64,000 nucleotides of DNA from CAWIJJ01 sp963836405. Its GTDB lineage: Bacteria > Acidobacteriota > Terriglobia > Bryobacterales > Bryobacteraceae. A program made the translations under genes and the position numbers. How positions within the stretch are numbered: position 1 is the first letter of the stretch; every line of letters starts with the position of its first letter. Positions 42,002-50,528 of the stretch are shown in pieces. The notes under the pieces were generated by a model. It was not told the DNA's origin. It searched no databases and saw only the letters and a program-made list of their open reading frames with translations. Where the stretch lies: positions 496,001-560,000 of the forward strand of contig CAWIJL010000003.1 of NCBI GenBank assembly GCA_963836405.1. The letters run 5' to 3'.

Positions 42002-42837
42002 TCCAGCGGTTGCGCGTCACCGTTTTAGCGGACAACTCGGTAGCCGCCCCGGATCTCCTTGCCGAGCTCGGGTTCTCGGTGCTAATCGAAGCGGACCACC
42101 GGCGCATTCTCTTCGACACGGGCCAAGGTAGGGTACTCCGGGCAAACGCGGAAGCCCTGGGGGTCAGCCTCTCCGCTCTCGACGCTGTCGTGCTGAGCCA
42201 CGGCCACTTCGACCATACCGGTGGGTTGGGGTGTCTGCTCGAGTGTGACGCCCCCGCGGCGATCTTCCTCCACCCCGCCGCGCTGCAGCCCAAATACGCA
42301 AAGGCCGGCAACCCGCCGCATCGTCCGATTGGAATGCCGGAGCATTCGCGCCGCGCCCTCGACCGTGTCTGGAACCGAATCGTCTGGACCCAGGCCGCTA
42401 TGGAGGTCGTTCCCGGTGTCTGGTGTACGGGCGAAATCCCGCGGCTTGCGCCGGATCCGGGAACTGCAACGGCGTTCTTCTGCGATGCAGACTGCACGAA
42501 ACCCGACCTGATCCCCGACGATCAAGCGCTCTTCATCGAGACCCGGGATGGTCTGGTGGCGATTACGGGCTGTGCACACTCCGGCGTGGTCGACACGCTG
42601 GACCGGATCGGAACGTTGACGGGACAATCCGGGATCCTCGCGCTCATCGGAGGATTCCATCTCAGCCGTGCTTCACTCCAGCAACTCGAGGAGTGTGCGA
42701 ATGCAATCGAGTGCCGGCAGTGCCGGTTGCTGGCTCCCTGCCATTGCACCGGAATGTCCGCGCATGCCTGGTTGAGGGCCCGCTTCCATTCACTGGTGCA
42801 GGATGTGGAGGTGGGGGCCAGATTGTTACTCTGCTAG
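41998..42837 (+). CDS. Metallo-beta-lactamase-fold hydrolase
   Basis: The protein, 279 residues from the ATG at 41998, has the MBL metal motif SHGHFDHTGGL near residue 65, a region AITGCAHSGVVDTLD, and a C-terminal LAPCHCTGMSA. This layout (SHGHFDH with late CHCTG) is that of the dihydropterin / aminobenzene-phosphate synthase-like branch of the MBL superfamily, often next to metal or cofactor genes. The actual substrate is unknown. It follows the micro-ORF with overlap and is 2-38 bases before the TrmO-like gene, depending on that start. Confidence 0.85.
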   Translation: MIQRLRVTVLADNSVAAPDLLAELGFSVLIEADHRRILFDTGQGRVLRANAEALGVSLSALDAVVLSHGHFDHTGGLGCLLECDAPAAIFLHPAALQPKYAKAGNPPHRPIGMPEHSRRALDRVWNRIVWTQAAMEVVPGVWCTGEIPRLAPDPGTATAFFCDADCTKPDLIPDDQALFIETRDGLVAITGCAHSGVVDTLDRIGTLTGQSGILALIGGFHLSRASLQQLEECANAIECRQCRLLAPCHCTGMSAHAWLRARFHSLVQDVEVGARLLLC

Positions 42838-42875
42838 CGATGAGCAGACCGCGGGAAGAAACAGGGGCACAACAA

Positions 42876-43388
42876 ATGTCAGGGCAAATCAGAATCGAGA
42901 TAATCGGCGCGATCCAAACACCGTTTCGGGAGCCGGCCGGATGCCCGATCCAGCCGTCACGGTCTGGCGGCGTCGAAGGTTGGGTGCGGCTCGAACCCCG
43001 TTTTCGAGAGGGTCTAAAAGATATCGCGGGGTTCGAGCGCATCTGGTTGGTCTATTGGCTGCACAAGGCGCCCGAGCCTGGCCTGCTGGTCACGCCCTTT
43101 CTCGACCACCACCAGCACGGACTGTTCGCCACGCGCGCACCAGCGCGCCCGTCCTCCATTGGTTTCTCGGCCGTCAGACTCCTCGGGGTCCACGATAACG
43201 TCCTCCACGTTGCCGACGTAGACATGGTGGACGGAACACCGCTGCTCGACGTCAAGCCCTACGTCCCCGAGTTCGATTGCTATCCAAACAGTAAGGCCGG
43301 ATGGTTCGACGAATCGGATTCCAGGCGATGTACGGCAGACGATCGCTTCGGATGCACGTCCCCGGACACGGGACCTGCCCATCGTTGA
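42876..43388 (+). CDS. TrmO-like (TsaA/YaeB family) protein
   Basis: The protein, about 170 residues from ATG 42876 (or 182 from 42840), carries the family's N-terminal IGAIQTPFREPAGCPIQPS, of which IGAIQTPF is the hallmark, and later GFERIWLVYWLHKAP and ARPSSIGFSAVRLLGV. TrmO methylates t6A37 of tRNA with SAM, but paralogues near metal genes may act otherwise. LDVKPYVPEFD matches the family's end, and a poorly matching tail of 20-30 residues follows. An AGGGG before 42876 favours that start. It lies between the MBL gene and the metal exporter. Confidence 0.82.
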   Translation: MSGQIRIEIIGAIQTPFREPAGCPIQPSRSGGVEGWVRLEPRFREGLKDIAGFERIWLVYWLHKAPEPGLLVTPFLDHHQHGLFATRAPARPSSIGFSAVRLLGVHDNVLHVADVDMVDGTPLLDVKPYVPEFDCYPNSKAGWFDESDSRRCTADDRFGCTSPDTGPAHR

Positions 43389-43397
43389 GACCACTCG

Positions 43398-44417
43398 ATG
43401 CCCCACGTTCTGCTCGAAACCCTCATGATCACCGGCTTTGTTGCCGCCATGATGCTGGTGATCGAATACCTGAACGTCGCCAGCCGCGGCGCTTGGCGGC
43501 ACTGGCTCGAGCGCGGCCGCCTGAGCCGGTATGCGCTGGCGTCTCTGCTTGGCGCGACTCCGGGTTGCCTGGGCGCTTTCACCGTTGTGACCATGTATTC
43601 CCACGGCGCGGCTTCCTTCGGCGCGGTTGTCGCGGCTATGATCGCGACCAGCGGTGACGAAGCATTCGTGATGTTCGCGCTCATCCCGAAGACCGCTCTG
43701 GCGCTTACCGCTCTGCTCGTCGCGTTTGCTCTTGTGGCCGGAGCGGCCGTGGACTACTTCCTGGGCAAGTGGCCGCAAACATGGCCTCCCTGCACGGCGC
43801 TCCTTCTTCACGACGACGAACAGCCCTTCGCACTCTCGGCCGCCGGCGTCCTGGCGCAATGGAAGCAGTGTTCCGCGGCGCGAGGCATTCTGGCAGCCTC
43901 CCTCCTGCTCTTTGCGGCGGCAATTTCGGCAGGGCTGATCGGACCGCCCGGTTGGAACTGGGTGCGGGTCACGCTGCTCCTGGTTGCGGCGGCGTCGCTC
44001 TTTGTCGTGGCAACCGTGCCGAATCACTTTCTCGAAGAGCATCTTTGGCGGCACGTTGCCCGCAAGCACGTACCCCGGGTTTTCCTTTGGACCCTCGGTG
44101 CGTTAGCCGTGAGCGGGCCGATCGAGCGGCTCCTCGAGATGGGCGGGAGCGAGTATCGGAGCAACTGGCTTCTGCTCGTAATGGCGTGTCTGATCGGGTT
44201 GATTCCGGAGTCCGGTCCCCACCTCATCTTTGTCACGCTCTACGCCCAGCATTCGGTTCCCTTTGGCGTTCTCCTCGCAAGCTCGATCGTCCAGGATGGG
44301 CACGGAATGCTTCCGATGCTGGCGCATTCGCGGCGCGCCTTCCTGGCCGTCAAAGGGATCAACCTTTTCGTCGGCCTCGGTGCGGGTGCGGCTGCTCTGG
44401 GTCTCGGATTTCAATGA
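43398..44417 (+). CDS. Putative 10-TM heavy-metal exporter (ArsP_2-like)
   Basis: The 339-residue protein has about ten transmembrane helices in two halves with related pattern. It carries LGATPGCLGAFTVVTMYSHG near residue 53, of which the TPGC motif is conserved in this family, SGDEAFVMF, and the second-half HYFLEEHLWRHV-like and IPESGPHLIFVTLYA regions. This fits the putative 10TM heavy-metal exporter family, which has been annotated for arsenic or manganese. No direct substrate evidence is visible. A soluble loop between residues 120 and 160 has a TWPPCTALLLHDDE stretch. It sits in a same-strand run with TrmO-like and rhodanese genes. Confidence 0.8.
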   Translation: MPHVLLETLMITGFVAAMMLVIEYLNVASRGAWRHWLERGRLSRYALASLLGATPGCLGAFTVVTMYSHGAASFGAVVAAMIATSGDEAFVMFALIPKTALALTALLVAFALVAGAAVDYFLGKWPQTWPPCTALLLHDDEQPFALSAAGVLAQWKQCSAARGILAASLLLFAAAISAGLIGPPGWNWVRVTLLLVAAASLFVVATVPNHFLEEHLWRHVARKHVPRVFLWTLGALAVSGPIERLLEMGGSEYRSNWLLLVMACLIGLIPESGPHLIFVTLYAQHSVPFGVLLASSIVQDGHGMLPMLAHSRRAFLAVKGINLFVGLGAGAAALGLGFQ

Positions 44418-44471
44418 CAACTCCGCACAGAAAGGAACATGTGAATGGTTACTAACTCGGGAGTAAGCCGT

Positions 44472-44906
44472 ATGCCGGTAATTAGATTCGCCGTGGTGAC
44501 GCTGCTTGCGGTCGCCTTGTGTTCCTGCGGGTCCCCGGGCCCATCCCAGGGGGCCGCGGTGGTGCCCGCAAAGACCGCGGCCGACCAGATCAAGCAGGTG
44601 TCTTCCCAGGAACTGAAGGACTGGATGGCTACGGGGAAGCAGTTCACCCTGATCGACGTACGGGAGGACGACGAATGGCAGACCGGCCACGCCGCCGCCG
44701 CCCTGCACGTTGCGCGCTGGACGCTCTCCGGCAGGATCTCCACGGTCGTTCCGGACAAGACCGCGTGCGTCGTTCTCTACTGCAGGGGCGGCGTGCGATC
44801 GGCCGCCTCCGCGGCAACTCTCCAGAAGTTGGGCTATACGAATGTGTTCTCTTTGACCGGCGGTTTTAAGAACTACCAGCTCGCCGGGTTGCCGGTGCAG
44901 CAATAG
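44472..44906 (+). CDS. Rhodanese-domain lipoprotein
   Basis: This 144-residue protein has a lipoprotein signal with lipobox LCSC (Cys19), a linker, and a single rhodanese domain. The active-site Cys is in LYCRGGVRS, with DVREDDEW and TGGFKNYQ as further family marks. It probably sits on the periplasmic face of the membrane and handles sulfur, or perhaps selenium, in persulfide form. A ribosome site GGGAG upstream supports the ATG at 44472 over one at 44445. It ends the run with the TrmO-like and metal exporter genes. Confidence 0.87.
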   Translation: MPVIRFAVVTLLAVALCSCGSPGPSQGAAVVPAKTAADQIKQVSSQELKDWMATGKQFTLIDVREDDEWQTGHAAAALHVARWTLSGRISTVVPDKTACVVLYCRGGVRSAASAATLQKLGYTNVFSLTGGFKNYQLAGLPVQQ

Positions 44907-45067
44907 TCGGCGGCGACCTCCCGTCTGCCATGTACGGTCAGGGCGTGACTGGAGCCCCGGACCGGGAAGTGATCGCCCCGCTTGAGCTGATCGTCCAAAG
45001 CACCCGGAAGGGCGCCACCCGAAACAAAATCTCCGGCGTGGTGTCCAAAATCATCGTGCGTGACCGT

Positions 45068-46006
45068 ATGCTGCGGCCCGGCTTCACCCCGGCGCTCGCC
45101 CCCCTCGTCACCGGCGCGCTACTGGTCATCGGCTGTTACGCTCAGCAGGCGCCCCACCCGGAATTCGAGGTGGCATCCATTAAACCCACGGCGGTCGATC
45201 CGGGCCAGGTCGGGCAATTAGCGACATCCGGGCAGATAAGGTTTGGCCCCCAGATACGCGGCAACACGGCGGAGTATCGCTACATGACGCTGCGCCAGCT
45301 CGTCTCTGAGGCCTATCGGGTATTGCCCTTCCAGATCGTTTGCCCCGATTGGTTCATGGAAGACCGCTTCGACATCGTAGCCAGAATGCCCGCCGGATCG
45401 CGCAGCGATGATGCCCAGTCGATGCTGCAATCGCTGCTCGAAGAGCGGTTCAAGCTAGCGCTGCATCGCGAACCCAGGGAGCAGCCCGTCGCGGCGCTGG
45501 TTGTGGGTCGGGATGGCGCAAAACTGACACCATCGTCGCCTTCGGCGAAGCCGGCGAATGCCGCCGACACCCCCGCCGGCCGTCCCGCCCTGCCCGCCGG
45601 CGCATTTGGCGGCATGATGGGAAGCGTCGCCGTCACTTTTGCCGTCGATCAAGCCACATCCTCGGTCCGATTCGACGCCAAGAGCCTCACCTTGGCCGAT
45701 CTGGCGCGCTTCCTGATGAATTTCGGCGCCGGCAATGGCCGCCCGGTTCTAGACATGACCGGCATAAAAGGAGGGTACGACCTCGTTCTCGACATCCCCT
45801 TCTCCATGTTCGGATTGAACGCGGCTGGAGAGAGAACTGCATCGAGCGCAGCCGCCCAGGCGCCTCCCGCGGACTACGCTTCCGATCCTGGAACCGGGAC
45901 GATCATGACGTCTCTGAGGCGTTATGGCCTCGACCTGAAGAACCTGAAGGCGCCGGTCGAGCACTTGGTCGTCGATCGCGCCGACAGGAAACCTGCGGAA
46001 AATTGA
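45068..46006 (+). CDS. Solibacter-type TIGR03435-like secreted protein
   Basis: The 312-residue protein has an N-terminal signal (ending near GCYAQQAP), then PEFEVASIKPTAVD, the hallmark FEVASIKP of the acidobacterial family TIGR03435, common in Solibacter in many copies. The middle has LQSLLEERFKLALHREPRE, of which LLEERFKLALH is typical. The C-terminus contains VLDMTGIKGGYDLVLD, with VLDMTGIKGGYD as the second hallmark, and PVEHLVVDRADRKPAEN. No biochemical role is known. It is the clearest phylum marker in the window. A longer frame to 44930 is possible, but the chosen start gives a good signal peptide. Confidence 0.9.
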   Translation: MLRPGFTPALAPLVTGALLVIGCYAQQAPHPEFEVASIKPTAVDPGQVGQLATSGQIRFGPQIRGNTAEYRYMTLRQLVSEAYRVLPFQIVCPDWFMEDRFDIVARMPAGSRSDDAQSMLQSLLEERFKLALHREPREQPVAALVVGRDGAKLTPSSPSAKPANAADTPAGRPALPAGAFGGMMGSVAVTFAVDQATSSVRFDAKSLTLADLARFLMNFGAGNGRPVLDMTGIKGGYDLVLDIPFSMFGLNAAGERTASSAAAQAPPADYASDPGTGTIMTSLRRYGLDLKNLKAPVEHLVVDRADRKPAEN

Positions 46007-46056
46007 ACAGGGTGGGGCGCCCGATCGCTCCGGCGCCCCACCCTTCCCCAAGAACC

Positions 46057-47406
46057 CTAACTCTTCACCGGCTTGTCGCTGGCCTTCCAGTGCTTCTCGT
46101 CCCAGTACATGACCTTGCCCTCGCGGTACGACTGCGCCGCCAGGTTGATCACCACCACCGCCTTGGCGCCCGTCTCCACATCCAGGTGCGGCTTCTGCCG
46201 CGTACGCATGCACGAGAGGAAGTTGCCGATATGCACCTGCATCGGGTCGGTCTGGTCCACCGGAATCAGAATCGGCTTGGTCCCGAACTTGTAGCCGTCT
46301 CCCAGAATCGGCACCACCGTACCGCCGGACCGCTTGGTCTCGGGAGTCACCGTGATCTGCGGCACCATCCCCTCGAACTGGCCGTGGCTGACCATTTCGA
46401 TCGTTCCTTCGTGCCCGCGGATCGTCCCCGGAACGTGCGTCCGGTTGGCCATCGACGAGCTCAGCACCATCGAATGCCCCTTGGGATATTCGGCCAGTAA
46501 ATGGAAGGTGTCCGGAACCTCGCGCTTCTCCTTGAACACGTAGATGCCGCCCGTCGCCATCACCTTCGAGGGGAACTGCGGCTCGTCCCAGCAGATGTTG
46601 AGCGGCGCAATCACGTGATAGAAAAGGTCGCTCGCGATCCCCAGCGAGTAGTCCCAATATTTGCGGAACCGGAAGAACCGGTCGGCATCGTATGGCCGCT
46701 TGGGCGAAAGCTTGAACTGGTGCCCCAGCCACATGTTCCAGTCGATGAAGTCGTCGCCCTTGGCGTCCGGACCCGCCTGCTCATCGATCGGCCAGTTCCA
46801 CTCGCCCTCCGCCGAATTGCGGTGGTACGAGCCCTGGCTCATTAGCATCTGCCCGATCATGCCGTCGGCGATGGCCTTCTTCGCCTTCCACCACATGTCG
46901 GCCGAAGTGGTCTGCGAGCCTACCTGGAGCACGCGCTTGGTCTCCCGCACCGTCTCCACCAGTTGCCGCGCCTCATCGTTCGTGTGCACCATCGGCTTTT
47001 CCAGGTACACATCCTTGCCGCCATCCATGGCCTCCAGCGCGATCTTGGCGTGCCAGTGGTCGGGCGTGGCGATGATCACCGCATCCACGTCGCTCTGCTC
47101 CAGCAGTTCGCGATAGTCCAGATAGCCCTTGACCTTGTATCGCTCCGCCGCCAGCCGTTTGCGTTTCTCGTAGACATCGCTGACCGCCACGATCTGGCAG
47201 GCATCGTTGTGTTCGCGCGCGTACCGCGAGAACGTATTGGCATCGTCCATGCCCCGGCCGCCGCAACCGATCAGGCCGATGTTGATGCGGTCGTTGGCGC
47301 CGATAATGCGCCCGCTCTTGCTTGCTTTCGCGGCCAGCGCCGAGCTGGCTGCGCTGAGCGCAAATCCGGAGGCGCCCGCGGTCTTTAGAAAGTTTCTGCG
47401 ATCCAT
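46057..47406 (-). CDS. Tat-exported Gfo/Idh/MocA-family oxidoreductase
   Basis: The 449-residue protein starts with a twin-arginine signal DRRNFLKTAGASGFALS, typical of this family in Acidobacteriota and Planctomycetes. A Rossmann NAD(P)-binding domain follows (IGLIGCGGRGMDDA), then ATPDHWHAKIALEAMDGGKDV, of which DHWHAKIA is characteristic, EKPMVHT, and the C-terminal alpha/beta domain. The likely role is oxidation of a sugar or inositol derivative, perhaps in the periplasm. The ATG at 47406 is preferred over an upstream in-frame start at 47517, which overlaps the padR operator and would hide the Tat signal. It is divergent from padR. Confidence 0.92.
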   Translation of the reverse strand: MDRRNFLKTAGASGFALSAASSALAAKASKSGRIIGANDRINIGLIGCGGRGMDDANTFSRYAREHNDACQIVAVSDVYEKRKRLAAERYKVKGYLDYRELLEQSDVDAVIIATPDHWHAKIALEAMDGGKDVYLEKPMVHTNDEARQLVETVRETKRVLQVGSQTTSADMWWKAKKAIADGMIGQMLMSQGSYHRNSAEGEWNWPIDEQAGPDAKGDDFIDWNMWLGHQFKLSPKRPYDADRFFRFRKYWDYSLGIASDLFYHVIAPLNICWDEPQFPSKVMATGGIYVFKEKREVPDTFHLLAEYPKGHSMVLSSSMANRTHVPGTIRGHEGTIEMVSHGQFEGMVPQITVTPETKRSGGTVVPILGDGYKFGTKPILIPVDQTDPMQVHIGNFLSCMRTRQKPHLDVETGAKAVVVINLAAQSYREGKVMYWDEKHWKASDKPVKS

Positions 47407-47475
47407 AGCTTCACCCGTTCCATTATTACGCACCGCATCGGCAAAAAAAGGTCCGGTTCGCCAGGCGTCCGAATC

Positions 47476-47494
47476 TATATCCACTGTGGATATA
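47476..47494 (+). promoter_or_regulatory. 19-bp perfect palindrome upstream of padR (operator candidate)
   Basis: TATATCCAC-T-GTGGATATA is a perfect 9-bp inverted repeat with a one-base centre. Its right arm shares bases with the -10 hexamer TATAAT (47491-47496). Its position immediately before the padR ATG (47503) suggests autoregulation by PadR. Confidence 0.7.
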
Positions 47495-47496
47495 AT
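47491..47496 (+). promoter_or_regulatory. Perfect -10 box TATAAT of the padR-ADOP promoter
   Basis: TATAAT lies only 6 bases before the padR ATG, so transcription would start near or at the ATG and give a leaderless or very short leader. No strong -35 is visible in the expected region (47468-47473). Confidence 0.55.
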
Positions 47497-47502
47497 AGAA
47501 GG

Positions 47503-47850
47503 ATGGAGCCGGAACAATTATTGCCCCTTCCCGCCGCGGCCTTTCATATCCTGCTGGCGCTCGCCGCCGAGGACCGCCACGGCTACGGAATCATTCAGGA
47601 CGTGGAAGCCCGCACCGGCGGCAAACTGCGCCTCAGCCCCGGCACCCTCTACCGCTCCCTCCAGCGAATGGTTGAGCAGGGCCTGCTCGTTGAAACCGAA
47701 GAACGGCCCGCCCCCGAGTTGGACGATGAGCGCCGCCGCTATTACCGGATCTCACCGTTCGGGCGGCGTGTCGCCCAGGCCGAAGCGTCCCGGCTGGCGG
47801 CGCTGCTGCAGCAGGCGCGCGGCCTCGGCCTTGCCCCCCGCGCGAGGTGA
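47503..47850 (+). CDS. PadR-family transcriptional regulator
   Basis: The 115-residue winged-helix protein is a PadR-type repressor. It shows FHILLALAAEDRHGYGIIQ near the N-terminus, of which LALAAEDRHGYGI is typical, LSPGTLYRSLQRMVEQGLL as the recognition helix region, and YYRISPFGRRVAQAEA in the wing. Acidobacterial PadRs of this length are usually linked to an ADOP permease, exactly as here. A palindrome on the -10 box suggests it represses its own transcript, which probably includes the downstream permease. Confidence 0.92.
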   Translation: MEPEQLLPLPAAAFHILLALAAEDRHGYGIIQDVEARTGGKLRLSPGTLYRSLQRMVEQGLLVETEERPAPELDDERRRYYRISPFGRRVAQAEASRLAALLQQARGLGLAPRAR

Positions 47851-47853
47851 ACC

Positions 47854-50424
47854 ATGCGCCTTTACCAGTTGCTGCTGCTCCTCCTCCCGGCATCCTTCCG
47901 GCACGAGTACGGCCGCGAAATGGCCGCCGTCTTCGAGCGCCGGATGCTCGCCGCGTCTTTCCCTGGCCGCCTTTGGATCTGGCTGGAGGCAGTCAGCGAT
48001 ATTGCCCTCGCCGCCGGCGGGTCCCACCTGGAACTCCTGCGCCACGACGTCAAATACACGCTGCGCTCCTGCCGCCGGGCGCCCGGATTCTCCGCTACCG
48101 TCGTCGGCGTGGCCGCGCTCGGCGTGGCCGCCTCCACCTCCGTGTTCTCCATTGCGGACCACGTCCTGCTGCGTCCCCTCCCCTTTCGCCAGCCCGACCG
48201 CCTGGTAGACCTCTGGGAGGATCAGACCCAGGAAGGATTCGCGCGCAACCAGGTTTCCCCCGCCAACTTTCGCGATTGGCGGGCGATGAGCGCCGTCTTC
48301 GAATCCATGGCTGCGTACCGCGAATTGTCGGCTAATCTCTCGGGCGCGGGCGAGCCCGAACGGATGTCGGGGACGGCGGCCAGCGCTGAGTTGTTCCCCA
48401 TCCTCGGCGTGCCGCCCCTCCTGGGCCGCACCTTCACGTCCGCGGAGGACCGCCCCGGCGCGCCCGGCACCGTCGTGCTCGCTTATTCCCTGTGGCAGCG
48501 CCGCTTCGGGGGCGACCCCGCCGTGCTCGGCCGCCGCTTCCGCCTCGACGGCGCGCCCTTCACGGTCATCGGCGTGATGCCCCCCGGCTTTCATTTCCCC
48601 CGGCGCGAAAGCGAATTGTGGACCGCCATCCGTTTTTCCGAAGACGATTTCGTCGATCGCACCGACACTTACCTCGGCGTGATCGCGGCCCTCGCGCCCG
48701 GTGTCACTCTCGAGCGCGCCTCCGCCGCCATGAAAACCGTCTCCGCCAGCCTCGCGCGCCAGTATCCCGCCACTAACGCGAAGGTCGGAGTCCGCATTCT
48801 GCACCTGCGCGATGAGATCTCCTGGCGCACCCGAGCCATTCTCTACGTCCTCTCCGCCGCGGCGCTCTTTCTGCTGCTGATCGCCTGCTCCAACCTGGCC
48901 AACCTGTTGCTCGCCCGGTCCGCGTCCCGCCGTAAGGAGATGGCATTGCGGGCGGCCTTGGGTGCGGCCCGCGAAAGGCTCATCCGGCAGTTGCTCACTG
49001 AAAGCGCGCTGCTCGCCTTCGTCGGCGGAGTCGCCGGCACAGCCCTGGCCGCCGCCGCCGTGCCCCTGCTCGCCCGCCTTGTGCCCGCCAACTTGCCGGT
49101 CTCCGCCACGCCCGCTATGGATTGGCGCGTCCTTTCCTTTTCGCTCGCCGTGACCCTGCTCACCGGGATCGCCTTCGGTGTCATGCCCGCCCTCCGGTCT
49201 ACGGCCGCCGCCCTCGGCGTCCGCGCCGGTTCATCCTTCCGGCGCGCACGTCTCCGCCGCATTCTGGTGATGGTGCAGGTGGGTGGGTCGGTGGCCCTCA
49301 TCGTCTCCACCGGCCTGCTCGGGCGCGCCCTGCTGCGTCTCCAGGATGTGGACCCGGGATTCGCCACCGGGAACCACCTCGTTTTTCGAACCACGCTTCC
49401 GCTGCCCCAATACCAGACCACGGCCGTGCGCGAGCGATACTACAACCGGGTGCTCGAAGACCTGCGGGCCCTGCCCGGAGTGCGCGCCGCGGCCGCGATC
49501 AGCTTCCGCCCCATGGGCGATTTTCGCGGCGGAATCTGGCCCGTTCTGCTTCCCGGCGAGGACCCCCCGCGCCACGCTGTCGCGCGCTTCGCTACCCCCG
49601 GATATTTCGCCGCCATGGGAATCCCGCTTCTCCACGGTCGCGATATCTCCGCCGCCGACGGGCCTTCGGCGACCCGCGTGGCCGTAGTCAGCGAGTCGTT
49701 CGTGCGCGAGCACTGGTCCGGCGAAACCGGAATCGGCCGGACCTTCGCCATCCCCTTCGGCGCGCTCAAATTCACCGTGGTCGGCGTCGCGGCGGACGTC
49801 CGTTTTCGCGGGCTCGAACCGGTCAGCGAACCGCAAATGTACTTCGCCCATGCCCAGATGGAAGACGGCTCTTTCGTTTGGTTCATTCCTAAGGACTTCG
49901 TGGTCTCCGCCGGCATCGATCCGCTGGTCCTGATGCCGGCCATCCACAGAATCGTTTCTGCCGCCGACCCGCTGCAACCCGTCTCCGATGTCGAAACCCT
50001 GGCCCGCCTGGTCGGCGACGAAACCGCCCCACGCCTCGTCCAGTTGCGCGTGGTCGCGATTTTCGCCGGCGCCGCCTTCCTGCTGGCCGCTATCGGCATC
50101 CACGGCCTGCTTGCCTTCACCGTCGCCCAGCGGATTCCCGAGATCGGCATCCGCATCGCGTTGGGCGCCACCCAGGCGCAAATCGCCCGCATGGTGGTGG
50201 GTGAAGGTCTGGCGCTCGCCGGGTTGGGATGCCTGCTGGGAATCGGCGCCGGCTACCTAATGGGACGCGGAATTCAGGCTTTCCTGCTGGGTCTCTCTCC
50301 AGCGGACGCCTTCACCATGTCCGCGGCGCTGCTGCTGCTCCTGCTCATGACCCTGTGCGGTTCGGCCGTGCCCACCTTCCGGGCGCTCCGCGTCTCCCCG
50401 GCCACCGCCCTGCGCGCCGAGTAG
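47854..50424 (+). CDS. ADOP-type MacB/FtsX permease (acidobacterial duplicated orphan permease)
   Basis: The 856-residue membrane protein has an N-terminal extension specific to ADOP proteins (LLPASFRHEYGREM). Two repeats of the MacB-periplasmic and FtsX permease domains follow. The first begins near residue 68 (DVKYTLRSCRRAPGFSATVV, of which RRAPGFSATVV is typical); a motif SVFSIADHVLLRPLPF follows. FtsX helices occur near residues 330-420 and 730-850. Such permeases have no ATPase in the same operon; the partner and the substrate are unknown. It is 3 bases after padR. Acidobacterial genomes carry many copies of this PadR-ADOP pair. Confidence 0.93.
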   Translation: MRLYQLLLLLLPASFRHEYGREMAAVFERRMLAASFPGRLWIWLEAVSDIALAAGGSHLELLRHDVKYTLRSCRRAPGFSATVVGVAALGVAASTSVFSIADHVLLRPLPFRQPDRLVDLWEDQTQEGFARNQVSPANFRDWRAMSAVFESMAAYRELSANLSGAGEPERMSGTAASAELFPILGVPPLLGRTFTSAEDRPGAPGTVVLAYSLWQRRFGGDPAVLGRRFRLDGAPFTVIGVMPPGFHFPRRESELWTAIRFSEDDFVDRTDTYLGVIAALAPGVTLERASAAMKTVSASLARQYPATNAKVGVRILHLRDEISWRTRAILYVLSAAALFLLLIACSNLANLLLARSASRRKEMALRAALGAARERLIRQLLTESALLAFVGGVAGTALAAAAVPLLARLVPANLPVSATPAMDWRVLSFSLAVTLLTGIAFGVMPALRSTAAALGVRAGSSFRRARLRRILVMVQVGGSVALIVSTGLLGRALLRLQDVDPGFATGNHLVFRTTLPLPQYQTTAVRERYYNRVLEDLRALPGVRAAAAISFRPMGDFRGGIWPVLLPGEDPPRHAVARFATPGYFAAMGIPLLHGRDISAADGPSATRVAVVSESFVREHWSGETGIGRTFAIPFGALKFTVVGVAADVRFRGLEPVSEPQMYFAHAQMEDGSFVWFIPKDFVVSAGIDPLVLMPAIHRIVSAADPLQPVSDVETLARLVGDETAPRLVQLRVVAIFAGAAFLLAAIGIHGLLAFTVAQRIPEIGIRIALGATQAQIARMVVGEGLALAGLGCLLGIGAGYLMGRGIQAFLLGLSPADAFTMSAALLLLLLMTLCGSAVPTFRALRVSPATALRAE

Positions 50425-50528
50425 CCTTCCACATCCGCCCGGTGAGGGTTGTCACAGTACGGTATCCGGAAGACAATCCGATGCCGCCGGCGTCATTTGG
50501 CCCCTGCCGTGCTTCTGTGTAGCACGAT

